64,000 nt of DNA from Pseudomonas sp. MAG733B (GCF_036884845.1 NZ_CP145732.1:2666001-2730000), one strand, 5' to 3'; counted from the first letter of the stretch, positions 33,991 to 43,496 are shown. Notes: generated by a model from the letters alone, not told the origin. Translations and numbers: made by a program.

Positions 33991-34824
33991 ATGAGCACGT
34001 TGAAGTGGGTTCGTGGCGTTAATGGCACCTTGGGTTGGTTTGCTCCGAAGCTGGTGGCGAGCAAAATGCGCGTGGCATTCATGACACCGCGAAATTTCCA
34101 GCCGGGTGATTGGGAATTGCCGCTGCTGGCCAAATCCGAACGGATCACTCTGCGCTTTGGTCTTTCGGCATTGCGTTGGGGACAGGGACCGACGGTGCTG
34201 CTGATGCACGGTTGGGAAGGCCGGCCAACGCAGTTTGCCAACCTCATCACCGCGTTGGTCGATGCCGGTTACACCGTGGTTGCCCTCGACGGTCCGGCAC
34301 ACGGTCGTTCGCCGGGCACCGAGGCGAATGTCGTGTTGTTCGCCCGAGCCATGCTCGAAGCCGCCGCTGAATTGCCGCCGCTGCAAGCGGTCATCGGTCA
34401 CTCCATGGGCGGTGCCAGTGCCATGCTGGCCGTGCAGTTGGGCTTGCGCACGGAAACGTTGGTCAGCATCGCCGCGCCAGCGCGAATCCTCGGCGTATTG
34501 CGTGGTTTCGCCCGGTATGTGCGATTGCCGCCGAAAGCCCGCTCGGCCTTCATTCGTCAGGTCGAGAAAGACGTGGGCATGCGTGCTGCCACGCTGGATG
34601 TCGCGCACTATCAACTCGATATGCCGGGCCTGATCGTGCATGCCGAGGACGACAACTTTGTCTCGGTCAAGGAATCGCAACTGATCCACGAAGCCTGGTT
34701 CGACAGCCGTCTGTTGCGCCTGGAAGAGGGCGGTCATCAGCGGGTGTTGGCTGACCCCCGGGTGATTGATGGCGTGTTATCACTGCTGGCCGGCCGCAGC
34801 CTGCAATCGCGCCAATCGGCCTGA
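33991..34824 (+). CDS. Alpha/beta hydrolase
   Basis: A 277-residue alpha/beta hydrolase: oxyanion-loop HGWEGRPTQF, nucleophile Ser in GHSMGGASA, acid Asp in HAEDDNFVS and base His in EGGHQRVL. No lid or membrane segment beyond a weakly hydrophobic start. Sits between a TetR gene and a thioesterase gene on the same strand. Substrate unknown. Confidence 0.9.
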   Translation: MSTLKWVRGVNGTLGWFAPKLVASKMRVAFMTPRNFQPGDWELPLLAKSERITLRFGLSALRWGQGPTVLLMHGWEGRPTQFANLITALVDAGYTVVALDGPAHGRSPGTEANVVLFARAMLEAAAELPPLQAVIGHSMGGASAMLAVQLGLRTETLVSIAAPARILGVLRGFARYVRLPPKARSAFIRQVEKDVGMRAATLDVAHYQLDMPGLIVHAEDDNFVSVKESQLIHEAWFDSRLLRLEEGGHQRVLADPRVIDGVLSLLAGRSLQSRQSA

Positions 34825-34872
34825 GCATCCGTTACACTGCCCCGGTCGAAATTATCTGACCGGGAGTGGGGC

Positions 34873-35310
34873 ATGGGCTGGGATCGGGCAACGCCGTTTA
34901 TCATTGATCTGCAAGTGGGTGCCGAAGACATCGACGGGCTAGGCCACGCCAATAATGCGGTGTACGTGACCTGGCTCGAACGTTGTGCCTGGCGCCATTC
35001 CCAGCGCCTTGGCCTGGACTTGGTCGAATACCGTCGGCTGGACCGGGCGATGGCGGTGGTGCGGCATGAGATCGATTACCTGGCCGCAGCCTATGAAGGC
35101 GATGAGTTGCAATTGGCGACCTGGATCGTCGATTGGGACCAGCGCCTGAAAATGACCCGGCACTTCCAGTTGAAGCGCCCGAGTGACAATTCGACGTTGC
35201 TGCGCGCGCAAACCACATTCGTTTGCATAGAGCTGTCCAGCGGCAAGCCCAAGCGCATGCCGACCGAATTCATCGAAGGCTACGGCCCCGCGTTGCAAAC
35301 TCCGGCCTGA
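34873..35310 (+). CDS. Acyl-CoA thioesterase, hot-dog fold (4HBT family)
   Basis: A 145-residue single hot-dog domain protein: DIDGLGHANNAVYVTWLERCAW carries the family active-site segment (Asp/Asn-His-N around GHANNAVY), then the central strand EGDELQLATWIVDW. Probably cleaves acyl-CoA thioesters. It lies 48 bases after the hydrolase gene, likely in one operon. GGAG (in GGGAGTGGGGC) precedes the ATG. Confidence 0.88.
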   Translation: MGWDRATPFIIDLQVGAEDIDGLGHANNAVYVTWLERCAWRHSQRLGLDLVEYRRLDRAMAVVRHEIDYLAAAYEGDELQLATWIVDWDQRLKMTRHFQLKRPSDNSTLLRAQTTFVCIELSSGKPKRMPTEFIEGYGPALQTPA

Positions 35311-35319
35311 CACAATTTG

Positions 35320-35400
35320 TGTAAGAGCTGCCGAAGGCTGCGATCTTTTGATCTTCAAAAAGCAAAATCAAAAGATCGCAGCCTTCGGCAGCTCCTACAG
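35320..35400. repeat. REP inverted pair forming a long hairpin
   Basis: TGTAAGAGCTGCCGAAGGCT plus GCGATCTTTTGAT (35320-35352) and the almost perfect reverse complement (35367-35400) are separated by only 14 bases, giving an approximately 33-bp stem. It lies between two co-directional genes and could end or stabilise the upstream transcript. Confidence 0.88.
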
Positions 35401-35464
35401 GGTTTACCTTTTCAAGAGTGAAAACCAGTAAACTGCCGCACGTTTTTCGTTGAGTGTGTTTTTC

Positions 35465-36424
35465 ATGCAAATTGCTTTGGCGCCCATGGAGGGGTTGGTC
35501 GACGACATCCTGCGCGACGTGCTGACCCGAGTGGGCGGCATCGATTGGTGTGTGACCGAGTTCATTCGAGTCAATGACCAGTTGCTCACGCCGGCCTATT
35601 TCCACAAGTTCGGCCCCGAGTTGCTCAACGGTGCCCGCACCGCGTCCGGTGTACCGCTGCGCGTGCAGTTGCTGGGTTCCGATCCGGTGTGCCTGGCGGA
35701 GAACGCTGCTCTGGCCTGCGAGTTGGGCTCGGAAGTGATCGACCTGAATTTCGGTTGCCCGGCCAAGACCGTGAATAAATCCCGTGGCGGCGCAGTTCTG
35801 CTGAAAGAACCTGAACTGCTGAACCAGATCGTCGAGCACGTCCGTCGCGCCGTTCCGGCGCACATTCCCGTCACCGCCAAGATGCGCCTGGGCTTCGACA
35901 GTCCCGACGGTTCGCTGGTGTGCGCCACGGCTTTGGCCGAAGGCGGCGCTGAACACATCGTGGTTCATGCGCGAACCAAGGTCGATGGCTACAAACCGCC
36001 GGCGCATTGGGAATGGATTCCGCGAGTGCAAGAGGTGGTCAAGGTGCCGGTGTTCGCCAATGGTGATATCTGGAGCGTCGAAGATTGGCGTCGTTGTCGC
36101 GAAATCAGCGGCGTTGAAGACATCATGCTCGGTCGCGGCCTGGTTTCGCGCCCCGATCTGGCGAAGCAAATCGCCGCCGCGCGGGCCGGTGAAGAGGTTG
36201 TGGAAATGACCTGGGCCGAGCTGCTGCCGCTGATCCAGGACTTCTGGCTGCAAGCCAAGGCGCAGATGACGGCGCGCCAATCGCCGGGCCGCTTGAAGCA
36301 ATGGCTGGCGATGCTGACCCGCAATTATCCCGAGGCCGTGGAGTTGTTCACCGTCCTGCGGCGCGAGACTGAACTGGACAACGTCTCGCGTTTGCTGGGG
36401 TTGCCGGTGGCGGAAGCGGCCTGA
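35465..36424 (+). CDS. dusC: tRNA-dihydrouridine(16) synthase
   Basis: A 319-residue FMN-dependent TIM-barrel enzyme that reduces uridine in tRNA D-loops. N-terminal [21 protein letters not shown], catalytic Cys98 in [16 protein letters not shown] (same number as in E. coli DusC), [20 protein letters not shown], and [16 protein letters not shown] for FMN phosphate. The WV/HWE... pattern after the Dus core and overall length fit DusC rather than DusA/DusB. The ATG at 35465 was chosen over a GTG 15 bases upstream. Confidence 0.9.
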   Translation: MQIALAPMEGLVDDILRDVLTRVGGIDWCVTEFIRVNDQLLTPAYFHKFGPELLNGARTASGVPLRVQLLGSDPVCLAENAALACELGSEVIDLNFGCPAKTVNKSRGGAVLLKEPELLNQIVEHVRRAVPAHIPVTAKMRLGFDSPDGSLVCATALAEGGAEHIVVHARTKVDGYKPPAHWEWIPRVQEVVKVPVFANGDIWSVEDWRRCREISGVEDIMLGRGLVSRPDLAKQIAAARAGEEVVEMTWAELLPLIQDFWLQAKAQMTARQSPGRLKQWLAMLTRNYPEAVELFTVLRRETELDNVSRLLGLPVAEAA

Positions 36425-36459
36425 AAAATCTCTGAGTAATCTCTTCCAGAGCAATCAAG

Positions 36460-36484
36460 AAGGGCGCCAATGGCGCCCTTTTTT
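36460..36484. terminator. Rho-independent terminator between dusC and norZ
   Basis: AAGGGCGCCA (36460-36469) pairs with TGGCGCCCTT (36471-36480), then TTTT. The minus-strand side has only AAGAAGG-derived T's, so it mainly ends dusC and may also help end norZ. Confidence 0.85.
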
Positions 36485-36495
36485 GTGTCTGCGAT

Positions 36496-38772
36496 TCAAC
36501 GTTGACCGGTGAACGTCGCTGATTCAATTGCACGGGGATGCCGGGACGAAAACAGTAAGCCGCCAGCAATCTGCCAGATCACCGCAAACGCGCCGACCAG
36601 GAACACAATGTCGCCGAACGTGCGCACCCAGCGCAGGGTTTGCAGCAGGTCTTGCTGCATGAACGCTTCGCTGCGGGCGTACCACAGGCCTTGGCTGGCA
36701 CTGGCGTAAAACTGCAGGATGCCAATCGGCAACAGGCTGGTGACGATCATCAGCATCAGGCCGCCGTTGAGCCACCAGAATCCGGTGTTCATCAGTCGGT
36801 CGTTGAACTGCAGATTCGGTCGCAGGTAACGCAGGATCAGCAAGCTGAAGCCCAGCGCCAGGGAGCCATAAACCCCGAACAGCGCCGCGTGTGCATGCAA
36901 GGGCGTGGTGTTCAGGCCCTGAATGTAATACAGCGCGATCGGTGGGTTGATCAGGAAGCCGAATACCCCGGCGCCTAGCATGTTCCAGAACGCGGTGGCG
37001 ATGAAAAACTGCAACGGCCAACGCAGCCGTGCCATCCACGGTGCACGCTCCTTCAGGCGCCAGTTTTCCCAGGCTTCATAGCCGAGCAAAATCAGCGGCA
37101 CCACTTCCAGGGCGCTGAAGGTCGCGCCGACAGCCATCACCGGCGTGGTGGTTCCGGCGAAGTAGATGTGGTGGAACGTGCCGGGTACGCCGCCGAGCAT
37201 GAACAGCGAAGCCGAGCCGAGTGTAGCGGTGGTCGCGAGGCGTTTGGAGGCCAGCCCCATGCTGGTGAAAATGAAAGCCAGGGCAGTGGTGGCGAACACT
37301 TCGAAGAAACCTTCGACCCACAGATGCACGACCCACCAGCGCCAGTACTCCATCACCGACAGGTTGGTGCGCTCGCCATAAAACAGGCCGGCACCGTAGA
37401 ACAGACCGATGGCGATGACCGACGCGGCCAGCAAGGCCAGCAGGTTTTTGTCGCCGGGCTGGCGCAAGGCCGGGACCATCGCGCGCAGCATCAACACCAG
37501 CCAGAACACGATCCCGGCAAACTTGGCGATTTGCCACAGACGACCGAGGTCAACGTATTCGTAACCCTGATGGCCGAGCCAGAAGCTCCATTGCGCCGGC
37601 ATCAATTGAGCGATGGCGAGGAAGTTGCCGGCATACGAGCCGACCACCACCAGCACCAGCGCCCAGAACAGCACATCCACGCCAAGCTTCTGCCACTTCG
37701 GGTCTTTGCCACCGTTGATAAACGGTGCCAGAAACAGCCCCGCCGCGAGGAACCCGGTAGCGATCCAGAACATCGCACTCTGCAAATGCCAGGTTCGGGT
37801 CAGCGAGTAGGGGAACCACTTCGACAGCGGCACACCATAAAAATCCTGGCCCTCGACCGTGTAGTGCGCGGTCAGGCCGCCCATCAGCACCTGGAAGCCG
37901 AACAGTGCACCGACCAGCAACAGGTATTTGCCCAGGGCCTTTTGCGAAGGCGTGAGTTTGATCAGGCTCAACGGGTCCTGTGCTGGAACCTTGGGTTCGC
38001 CTTCCTCGTGATTGCGCAGGAACGCCCAGCCCCAGACCAGAAAACCAATACCCGCCAACAGCACGACGATGCTGACGATCGACCAGACCATGTTTTCGGC
38101 GGTCGGGTGATTGTCGATCAACGGTTCGTGGGGCCAGTTGTTGGTGAATGTCGCGCTCTGGCCATCGCGCTCGGTGGCGGCGGCCCACGCAGTCCAGAAG
38201 AAAAACTGCGTCAACTGCTGGCGTCGGGCGGCGTCGGGCAGGGTGTTTTCTTTCATGGCAAAGCTTTCGCGGCTGTGATGCAGCGAAGGATCGTCGCCGA
38301 ACAGATCGTGGTAATACGCGGCAGTTTGCGCGATGGCCTGGACACGGCGATCACTGAGGATCAGCGTGCCGTCGACCAGTCGATTGCCGCGGTACTCGCG
38401 TTTGAGTTGATGGCGCAGCAAGGCCTGCTGGTCGTCATCGATATCCTGATAAGCCTTGGCGTAATTCTGCTGCGCCGCCAGCTCCAGCCAGGCGAGCAAT
38501 TCGCGGTGCAGCCAGTCGGCGGTCCAGTCCGGTGCCTGATAGGCGCCGTGGCCCCAGATCGAGCCCAGCTGCATGCCACCGATGCTTTGCCACGCGGTTT
38601 GGCCATCAAGAATATCGTCGGCGCGGAAAAGGGTTTTGCCCTCGACGCTTTGCACCTGATCGGGAATCGGCGGTGCCTGTCGATAGATCTCGTGACCGAA
38701 CCAGCCGAGCAGGCAGAAGGTCACGCCGAGGACGCCAATCAGCGACCACCATAATTTGCGGTATTCACCCAT
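36496..38772 (-). CDS. norZ: Quinol-dependent nitric oxide reductase (qNOR)
   Basis: A 758-residue inner-membrane protein of the heme-copper oxidase superfamily that reduces NO to N2O with quinol as donor. The first 220 residues (one TM, then a periplasmic cytochrome-c-like domain without a CXXCH heme site) are the qNOR-specific extension. It is followed by a NorB-like 12-TM core with metal-ligand histidines in TWHLQSAMFW, VVHLWVEGFFEVF, FHHIYFAG and LHAHAALFGVYG. No norC is present, as expected for qNOR. AAGG lies about 9 bases before the ATG. Just upstream is a terminator-like hairpin (38789-38823), so expression probably involves its leader. Likely role is NO detoxification, since no other denitrification genes are near. 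Confidence 0.93.
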   Translation of the reverse strand: MGEYRKLWWSLIGVLGVTFCLLGWFGHEIYRQAPPIPDQVQSVEGKTLFRADDILDGQTAWQSIGGMQLGSIWGHGAYQAPDWTADWLHRELLAWLELAAQQNYAKAYQDIDDDQQALLRHQLKREYRGNRLVDGTLILSDRRVQAIAQTAAYYHDLFGDDPSLHHSRESFAMKENTLPDAARRQQLTQFFFWTAWAAATERDGQSATFTNNWPHEPLIDNHPTAENMVWSIVSIVVLLAGIGFLVWGWAFLRNHEEGEPKVPAQDPLSLIKLTPSQKALGKYLLLVGALFGFQVLMGGLTAHYTVEGQDFYGVPLSKWFPYSLTRTWHLQSAMFWIATGFLAAGLFLAPFINGGKDPKWQKLGVDVLFWALVLVVVGSYAGNFLAIAQLMPAQWSFWLGHQGYEYVDLGRLWQIAKFAGIVFWLVLMLRAMVPALRQPGDKNLLALLAASVIAIGLFYGAGLFYGERTNLSVMEYWRWWVVHLWVEGFFEVFATTALAFIFTSMGLASKRLATTATLGSASLFMLGGVPGTFHHIYFAGTTTPVMAVGATFSALEVVPLILLGYEAWENWRLKERAPWMARLRWPLQFFIATAFWNMLGAGVFGFLINPPIALYYIQGLNTTPLHAHAALFGVYGSLALGFSLLILRYLRPNLQFNDRLMNTGFWWLNGGLMLMIVTSLLPIGILQFYASASQGLWYARSEAFMQQDLLQTLRWVRTFGDIVFLVGAFAVIWQIAGGLLFSSRHPRAIESATFTGQR

Positions 38773-38788
38773 GGATCACCTTAATGTC

Positions 38789-38823
38789 AAAAAAAAGCGC
38801 CCGCATAACGAGTATGCGGGCGC
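38789..38823 (-). terminator. Terminator-like hairpin in the norZ leader
   Basis: On the minus strand GCGCCCGCATA and TATGCGGGCGC form a perfect 11-bp GC-rich stem with a 5-base loop, followed at once by eight T's (A's at 38789-38796). It ends 16 bases before the norZ ATG, leaving no room for a promoter in between. It is therefore either an attenuator inside the norZ transcript or a terminator for upstream transcription that norZ must overcome. Confidence 0.75.
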
Positions 38824-38874
38824 AGAAAACCCGGCCGTGTGATCGGGAAGAGACGCCGGGGTGTTGCCAGGGAA

Positions 38875-38897
38875 AATGATCGGTTGTCGCGATCATT
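38875..38897. promoter_or_regulatory. Inverted repeat upstream of norZ
   Basis: AATGATCG (38875-38882), 7 bases, CGATCATT (38890-38897): a perfect 8-bp inverted repeat about 105 bases before norZ. It is not a match to the FNR/ANR/DNR box (TTGATN4ATCAA) because of arm sequence and spacing. Candidate site for an NO-responsive or other regulator of norZ; no norR gene is in the window. Confidence 0.4.
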
Positions 38898-39034
38898 GAC
38901 TAGCGGGGGCGAGACGTTTGTTCGCCATGGGATGAATGTACGGTGCACCCGATACTGCGTCACTCCTACACAGGGTCAGTGACTTCATGTATGGGTTTTA
39001 ATGATTCATACGAAGGTATGAAGAAGTGTGAGGT

Positions 39035-39103
39035 CCGTAGGAGCAAGGCTTGCCCGCGATGGCGTTCTCGAAATCGCTATCGCGGGCAAGCCTTGCTCCT
39101 ACA
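39035..39103. repeat. Paired REP element (GCAAGGCTTGCCCGCGATGG type)
   Basis: CCGTAGGAGCAAGGCTTGCC...CGATGGC (39035-39063) and its inverted copy GCTATCGCGGGCAAGCCTTG...CTCCTACA (39076-39103) sit only 12 bases apart and 10 bases beyond the stop of the GGDEF-EAL gene. Confidence 0.88.
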
Positions 39104-39113
39104 AAAAAACGCA

Positions 39114-42100
39114 TCACCTGAGCAATTTTTGAAACTCTTCCACCGGCAACGGCTGGCTGTGCAGATAGCCCTGATAAAAGTGACAACCCAGCCCCTGCAA
39201 AAACTCCAGCTGCTCCGGCGTCTCCACGCCTTCGGCAATCACTTTCAGTTCCAGGCTGCGGGCCATGGCGACGATGGCGCGGATGATCTCGGCGTCGTTG
39301 GGGTCGGTGGTGGCGTCGCGGATGAACGACTGGTCGATTTTCAGGGTGTCGACCGGCAGACGCTTGAGGTAAGTCAGCGATGAATAACCGGTGCCGAAGT
39401 CGTCCATGGCGAAACTGACGCCGAGCTTTTTCAGGCGACGCATTTTGCTGATGGTGTCTTCCAGGTTCTGGATGACGATGCCTTCGGTGATTTCCAGTTT
39501 CAGCAGTGAGCAGGGCAAGCCGTAGCTGGCGAGGCTTTCCTCGATGCGCTCGACGAAGTCGTTCTGGCGGAACTGCCGTGGGCTGATGTTCACGCACAGG
39601 CTGAAATCGAGTGGGTCCACCAGACCGTTGGCAATCATCAGGTGGCAGGCCTGGCACGCTTCGTCGAGAATCCAGGTGCCGACCTCCAGGATCAGGCCAC
39701 TGTCTTCCAGTACCTTGATGAACTCGGTGGGCGATTGCGCGCCGAGCTCCGGATGGTTCCAGCGCACCAGCGCTTCGGCGCCGACGATGCGGTTATCCCG
39801 GGCATCGAGTTGCGGTTGGTAATGCACACGGAATTCGCCACGGGACAGGGCCAGGCGCAGATCGGTTTCCATGCGCAGGCGCTCGCTCGCGGCTTTCTGC
39901 ATGGTGTTGTGGTACATCTGCGCGGTATTGCGCCCCGAATCCTTGGCGCGATACAGGGCAATATCCGCCCGCTTGAGCAGGTCGGTGGGAGTGGAGCCGT
40001 GATCGGGAATCAGCGCGATGCCGATACTCGGCGTCACTTGCAGGCGCTGACCGTCGAGGAACATCGGCTCGGACAGCAATTCGCGCAAGGTATCGGCCAG
40101 TTGCCGCACTTGGGCGCTGACGTCGTTGCGCGAACCTTCAAGACCGCTGAGCAGCACCACGAACTCATCGCCGCCAAGGCGCGCGACGGTGTCTTCCATG
40201 CGCACGCTGGCTTCCAGGCGTGCAGTGATGATTTTCAGCACCGTGTCGCCCACCGGATGGCCGAGGGAATCATTGATGTGCTTGAAGTGGTCGAGGTCGA
40301 GGAACATCAGCGCGCCGCGCAGGTTGTGTCGCTTGAGCAGGGCAATTTGCTGGCTCAGGCGATCCATCAGCAGGGCGCGGTTGGGCAGGTTGGTCAGAGG
40401 GTCGTGGTAGGCGAGGTGGCGGATCTGCGCCTCGGCGTTTTTCAACAGGCTGACGTCCCGCGCAGTCAGCAGCAGACACGCGGTTTCGTTGAGGGTGATC
40501 GGTTCCACCGAGACTTCGACGGTCAGCAACTCGCCGCGCTTGTTGCGCCCGAGCATTTCCTGATGATGAACCCGACCCTTGATCTGCAGCTCGGCCAACA
40601 GCGCCGAGCGTTGCTTCTCTTCAGCCCAGATGCCGACTTGATAAACCGTGCGGCCGATGACTTCATCGGCACGATAGCCGGTCAAGCGGCAGAAACCGTC
40701 GTTGACCTCCAGATAGCGCCCGGTATCGCGTTCGGTGATGGTGATGGCGTCGGGGCTGGAGTGGAACGCCTTGGCGAATTTCTCTTCGCTGGCCTTCAGT
40801 GCCGCTTCCGAGCGCTGTTGTTGGGTGATGTCGCGCAGGGTGGTGACGATGCACGGCTGGTCGCCGACGCTGATCTGTCGGCTGGAAATCACGCAGGTCA
40901 GGGATTGCCCGTCCTTGTGCTGGACGAGAATCGCTACGTTATTGAGGCCTTGTTCGCGGATCACTTGTTCGATTCGCTGCAGGCTTTTCGCCGAGGCGTC
41001 CCACAGGCCGATTTCGTCGGCGCTGCGACCGATCACGTCGGCGGCGCTCCAGCCGAAGGTTTGGGTGAAACTGGAGTTGATCTCGATGAACTGGCCGGTG
41101 TCCTGGCGGGTCACGCAGATCGGGTCCGGGCTGACCTGGAACAGCGTGGCGAATTTCTCTTCGGAGGCCACCAGCCTCTGTTCGCGTTCGACCTGGTCGG
41201 TGATGTCGAGCAAGGTGCCGGCCATGCGCAGCGGCAGGCCGTTTTCATCGCGATAGAGCCGGGCGCGGCTTTCCAGATAGCGCGAGCTGCCGTCCGGCAA
41301 TTGCACGCGATAGGTCAGTTGATAGTTGCCGGCCGGACCTTCGCGCAGGCTGCGGTAGGCGTCACGCATGGTGTCGCGTTCTTCGCCGGGCACGCCTTCG
41401 AAGAACTCGTCGAAAGATTCATGGAATGGCTTGGCTTCCAGGCCGTGCAACTGCGCTGCGCGAGCCGAGCCGTAGAGCATGCCGCTGGGGATGTGCCAAT
41501 CCCAGGTGCCCAGTTGCGCTGAATCGAGCGCCAGATCAAGGCGTTCCTGGCTGTCCTTCAAGGCGTGCTCGGCGGCTTTGCGTTCAGTGGTGTCGAGGAA
41601 CGTGCTCAGCAGATACGGCTGACCTTCGAGTTCAACCTTTTGCGCGCTGAGGATGCCGTCATGAATCTGCCCGTTGCTGGCGCGAAACTGCACCTCCATG
41701 CTGGTCAACTCACCCTTGGCCTTGGTCGCCGTGACCAATTGCGCCCGTTGCTCGGGGTGCACCCATAAGCCCAATTCCAGGGTGGTGCGGCCAATCGCGT
41801 CCTGCACCGGCCAACCGAACAGGCTTTCGAAATACTGGTTGGCTTCGGTGATCAGGCCGTCTTCCTGGCGAGTCAACAGGACCATGTTAGGGCACAGGTG
41901 AAACAGCGTGGCGAAGCGTTTTTCCGAGCTGCTTAGCGCCTGTTCGCGCTGGCGCTGGTGGGTGATCTCGCGGATCACGCCGATCATCCGGGGCCGACCG
42001 TCTTTGTCCGGCAGCAGGCTGCCGTTGATCTCCAGCCAATGCAGGCTGCCGTCGGGCCAGCGAATGCGGTGGTGCATCGCATGCTCCAGCGGTGCGCCGG

Positions 42101-42392
42101 CGATCACCGCGTGGAAGGCGCGGACAGTTTTCGCCCGGTCTTCGGGTGGCAGCAAATCGAGGTATTCCAGATCCGCCGGCAATGGCTGCCGGGGATCGAA
42201 GCCGAACAGTGCCTGCGTACCCCGCGACCAACTGATCTGCCCGCGCTCGATGTCCCAATACCAGGCGCCCAAACGTGCGCCGTTCAGGGCTGCCAGCAAT
42301 TGTGGGGCACTTTCCCAGCTCTGCTCGGAGCGTTTGGGGTCAAGTGCCTGGATGCGCGGCATCGGCGGAATACGGTCAACAGATTTCGGCAT
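39114..42392 (-). CDS. Multi-PAS GGDEF-EAL cyclic di-GMP protein
   Basis: A 1092-residue cytosolic sensor. In order: about five PAS/PAC repeats (residues about 25-650; PAC-like LEINGSLLPDKDGRPRMIGVIREI, DGILSAQKVELEGQPYLLST, SRYLESRARLYRDENG, TCVISSRQISVGDQPCIVTTLRDIT and LLTVEVSVEPI, each in parts), a GGDEF domain (motif ARLGGDEFVVLLSG) and a C-terminal EAL domain (GAEALVRWNHP, DDFGTGYSSL, KLEITEG). Both GGDEF and EAL key residues are intact, so it may make or break cyclic di-GMP. No TM segment or signal peptide is seen. The ATG at 42392 follows an in-frame TTG two codons earlier. Confidence 0.93.
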   Translation of the reverse strand: MPKSVDRIPPMPRIQALDPKRSEQSWESAPQLLAALNGARLGAWYWDIERGQISWSRGTQALFGFDPRQPLPADLEYLDLLPPEDRAKTVRAFHAVIAGAPLEHAMHHRIRWPDGSLHWLEINGSLLPDKDGRPRMIGVIREITHQRQREQALSSSEKRFATLFHLCPNMVLLTRQEDGLITEANQYFESLFGWPVQDAIGRTTLELGLWVHPEQRAQLVTATKAKGELTSMEVQFRASNGQIHDGILSAQKVELEGQPYLLSTFLDTTERKAAEHALKDSQERLDLALDSAQLGTWDWHIPSGMLYGSARAAQLHGLEAKPFHESFDEFFEGVPGEERDTMRDAYRSLREGPAGNYQLTYRVQLPDGSSRYLESRARLYRDENGLPLRMAGTLLDITDQVEREQRLVASEEKFATLFQVSPDPICVTRQDTGQFIEINSSFTQTFGWSAADVIGRSADEIGLWDASAKSLQRIEQVIREQGLNNVAILVQHKDGQSLTCVISSRQISVGDQPCIVTTLRDITQQQRSEAALKASEEKFAKAFHSSPDAITITERDTGRYLEVNDGFCRLTGYRADEVIGRTVYQVGIWAEEKQRSALLAELQIKGRVHHQEMLGRNKRGELLTVEVSVEPITLNETACLLLTARDVSLLKNAEAQIRHLAYHDPLTNLPNRALLMDRLSQQIALLKRHNLRGALMFLDLDHFKHINDSLGHPVGDTVLKIITARLEASVRMEDTVARLGGDEFVVLLSGLEGSRNDVSAQVRQLADTLRELLSEPMFLDGQRLQVTPSIGIALIPDHGSTPTDLLKRADIALYRAKDSGRNTAQMYHNTMQKAASERLRMETDLRLALSRGEFRVHYQPQLDARDNRIVGAEALVRWNHPELGAQSPTEFIKVLEDSGLILEVGTWILDEACQACHLMIANGLVDPLDFSLCVNISPRQFRQNDFVERIEESLASYGLPCSLLKLEITEGIVIQNLEDTISKMRRLKKLGVSFAMDDFGTGYSSLTYLKRLPVDTLKIDQSFIRDATTDPNDAEIIRAIVAMARSLELKVIAEGVETPEQLEFLQGLGCHFYQGYLHSQPLPVEEFQKLLR

Positions 42393-42458
42393 TGGCAAGC
42401 CTTAGGCTGAATTGGGTATTTGTGACAGGTTTTCGCGGCTCTATAGGAGTAGCACAAG

Positions 42459-43349
42459 TTAGCCTTGAGTCCCTGGCAGATCGATTTGAGCGTCCAGCAA
42501 GGCCATGAAGGCCCGTGCGGCATTCGACAGCGTCCGTTCCGTGTGCAGGATATAGCCTAGCTGGCGAGACAGTTGTATGCCCGGCAAAGGTATTCGCGCA
42601 ACTTGATCGTCAAGCATGGTGCGCGGTAGCACGCTCCAGGCCAGGCCAATCGACACCATCATCTTGATGGTTTCCAGGTAATTGGTGCTCATGGCGATGT
42701 TCGGCGTCAGGCCCTGGGCCTCAAACAGGCGCTGGACGATGTGGTGGGTAAAGGTGTTGCCACCGGGGAACACCGCCGGGTGGCGGGCGATGTCCGCGAG
42801 GCTGACCTTGCCGTTATTGAGCAGCGAATGCTCCGGGGCGACCACGAAATCCAGCGGGTCGTCCCACACCGGCGTGGCCTTGACCAAGGCGTGGGGCTCC
42901 GGCGCGAGGGTAATCACCGCCAGTTCCGCGCGGCCATGGAGGATTTCTTCGTAGGCCACTTCCGAATCGAGAAACTGAATATCCAGCGCGACCTCGGGAT
43001 AACGTCGAGTGAACTCCCTTAATAAGGGCGGCAAACGGTGCAGGCCGATGTGGTGACTGGTGGCCAGGGTCAGACGACCGGTCACCTCGCCGGTGAGGTT
43101 GGTCAAGGCGCGGCGCGTATCATCAAGGACATTCAGAATCTGGTAGGCCCGCGGCAGCAGGGCGCGACCGGCCTCGGTCAGTCCGACTTCGCGGCCCAAT
43201 CGATCAAACAGTCGTACCTTCAATTGCTGCTCCAGCCCGGCGATGCGCTTGCTGATCGCCGGCTGTGTCAGGTGCAGCCGTTCGCCCGCACCGGAGAAAC
43301 TTCCGGTCTCGGCGATGGCAATAAAGGCATTCAGGTTGGCCAGGTCCAT
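42459..43349 (-). CDS. LysR-family regulator divergent from leuC
   Basis: A 296-residue LysR regulator: N-terminal winged helix (MDLANLNAFIAIAETGSFSGAGERLHLTQPAISKRIAGLEQQL, in parts) and a periplasmic-binding-type effector domain (GRLTLATSHHIGLHRLPPLLREF; IQFLDSEVAYEEILHGRAELAVI, in parts). It diverges from leuC with 147 bases between the starts. The AT-rich spacer holds ATTCATATTTTTTATGC-like sequence where LysR sites would lie. Probably controls leuCDB or a linked pathway. Confidence 0.9.
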   Translation of the reverse strand: MDLANLNAFIAIAETGSFSGAGERLHLTQPAISKRIAGLEQQLKVRLFDRLGREVGLTEAGRALLPRAYQILNVLDDTRRALTNLTGEVTGRLTLATSHHIGLHRLPPLLREFTRRYPEVALDIQFLDSEVAYEEILHGRAELAVITLAPEPHALVKATPVWDDPLDFVVAPEHSLLNNGKVSLADIARHPAVFPGGNTFTHHIVQRLFEAQGLTPNIAMSTNYLETIKMMVSIGLAWSVLPRTMLDDQVARIPLPGIQLSRQLGYILHTERTLSNAARAFMALLDAQIDLPGTQG

Positions 43350-43496
43350 GGTCGTATTCCAGTTGGTTATCCAAAGCATAAAAAATATGAATTTGAGTTA
43401 TTTAATGTAACCCCATAGGATCAGCCTCACAAGCCAAAGGGTTATTGAGTTACTCAAGATCCAGGGCATAGAAACAAGCTGATGAGGAACCGTCTG

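Noticed and set aside
38875..38897. FNR/ANR box upstream of norZ
   Set aside because: The arms are AATGATCG/CGATCATT with 7 bases between; the ANR/DNR consensus TTGATN4ATCAA is not met. It is kept only as an unassigned inverted repeat.
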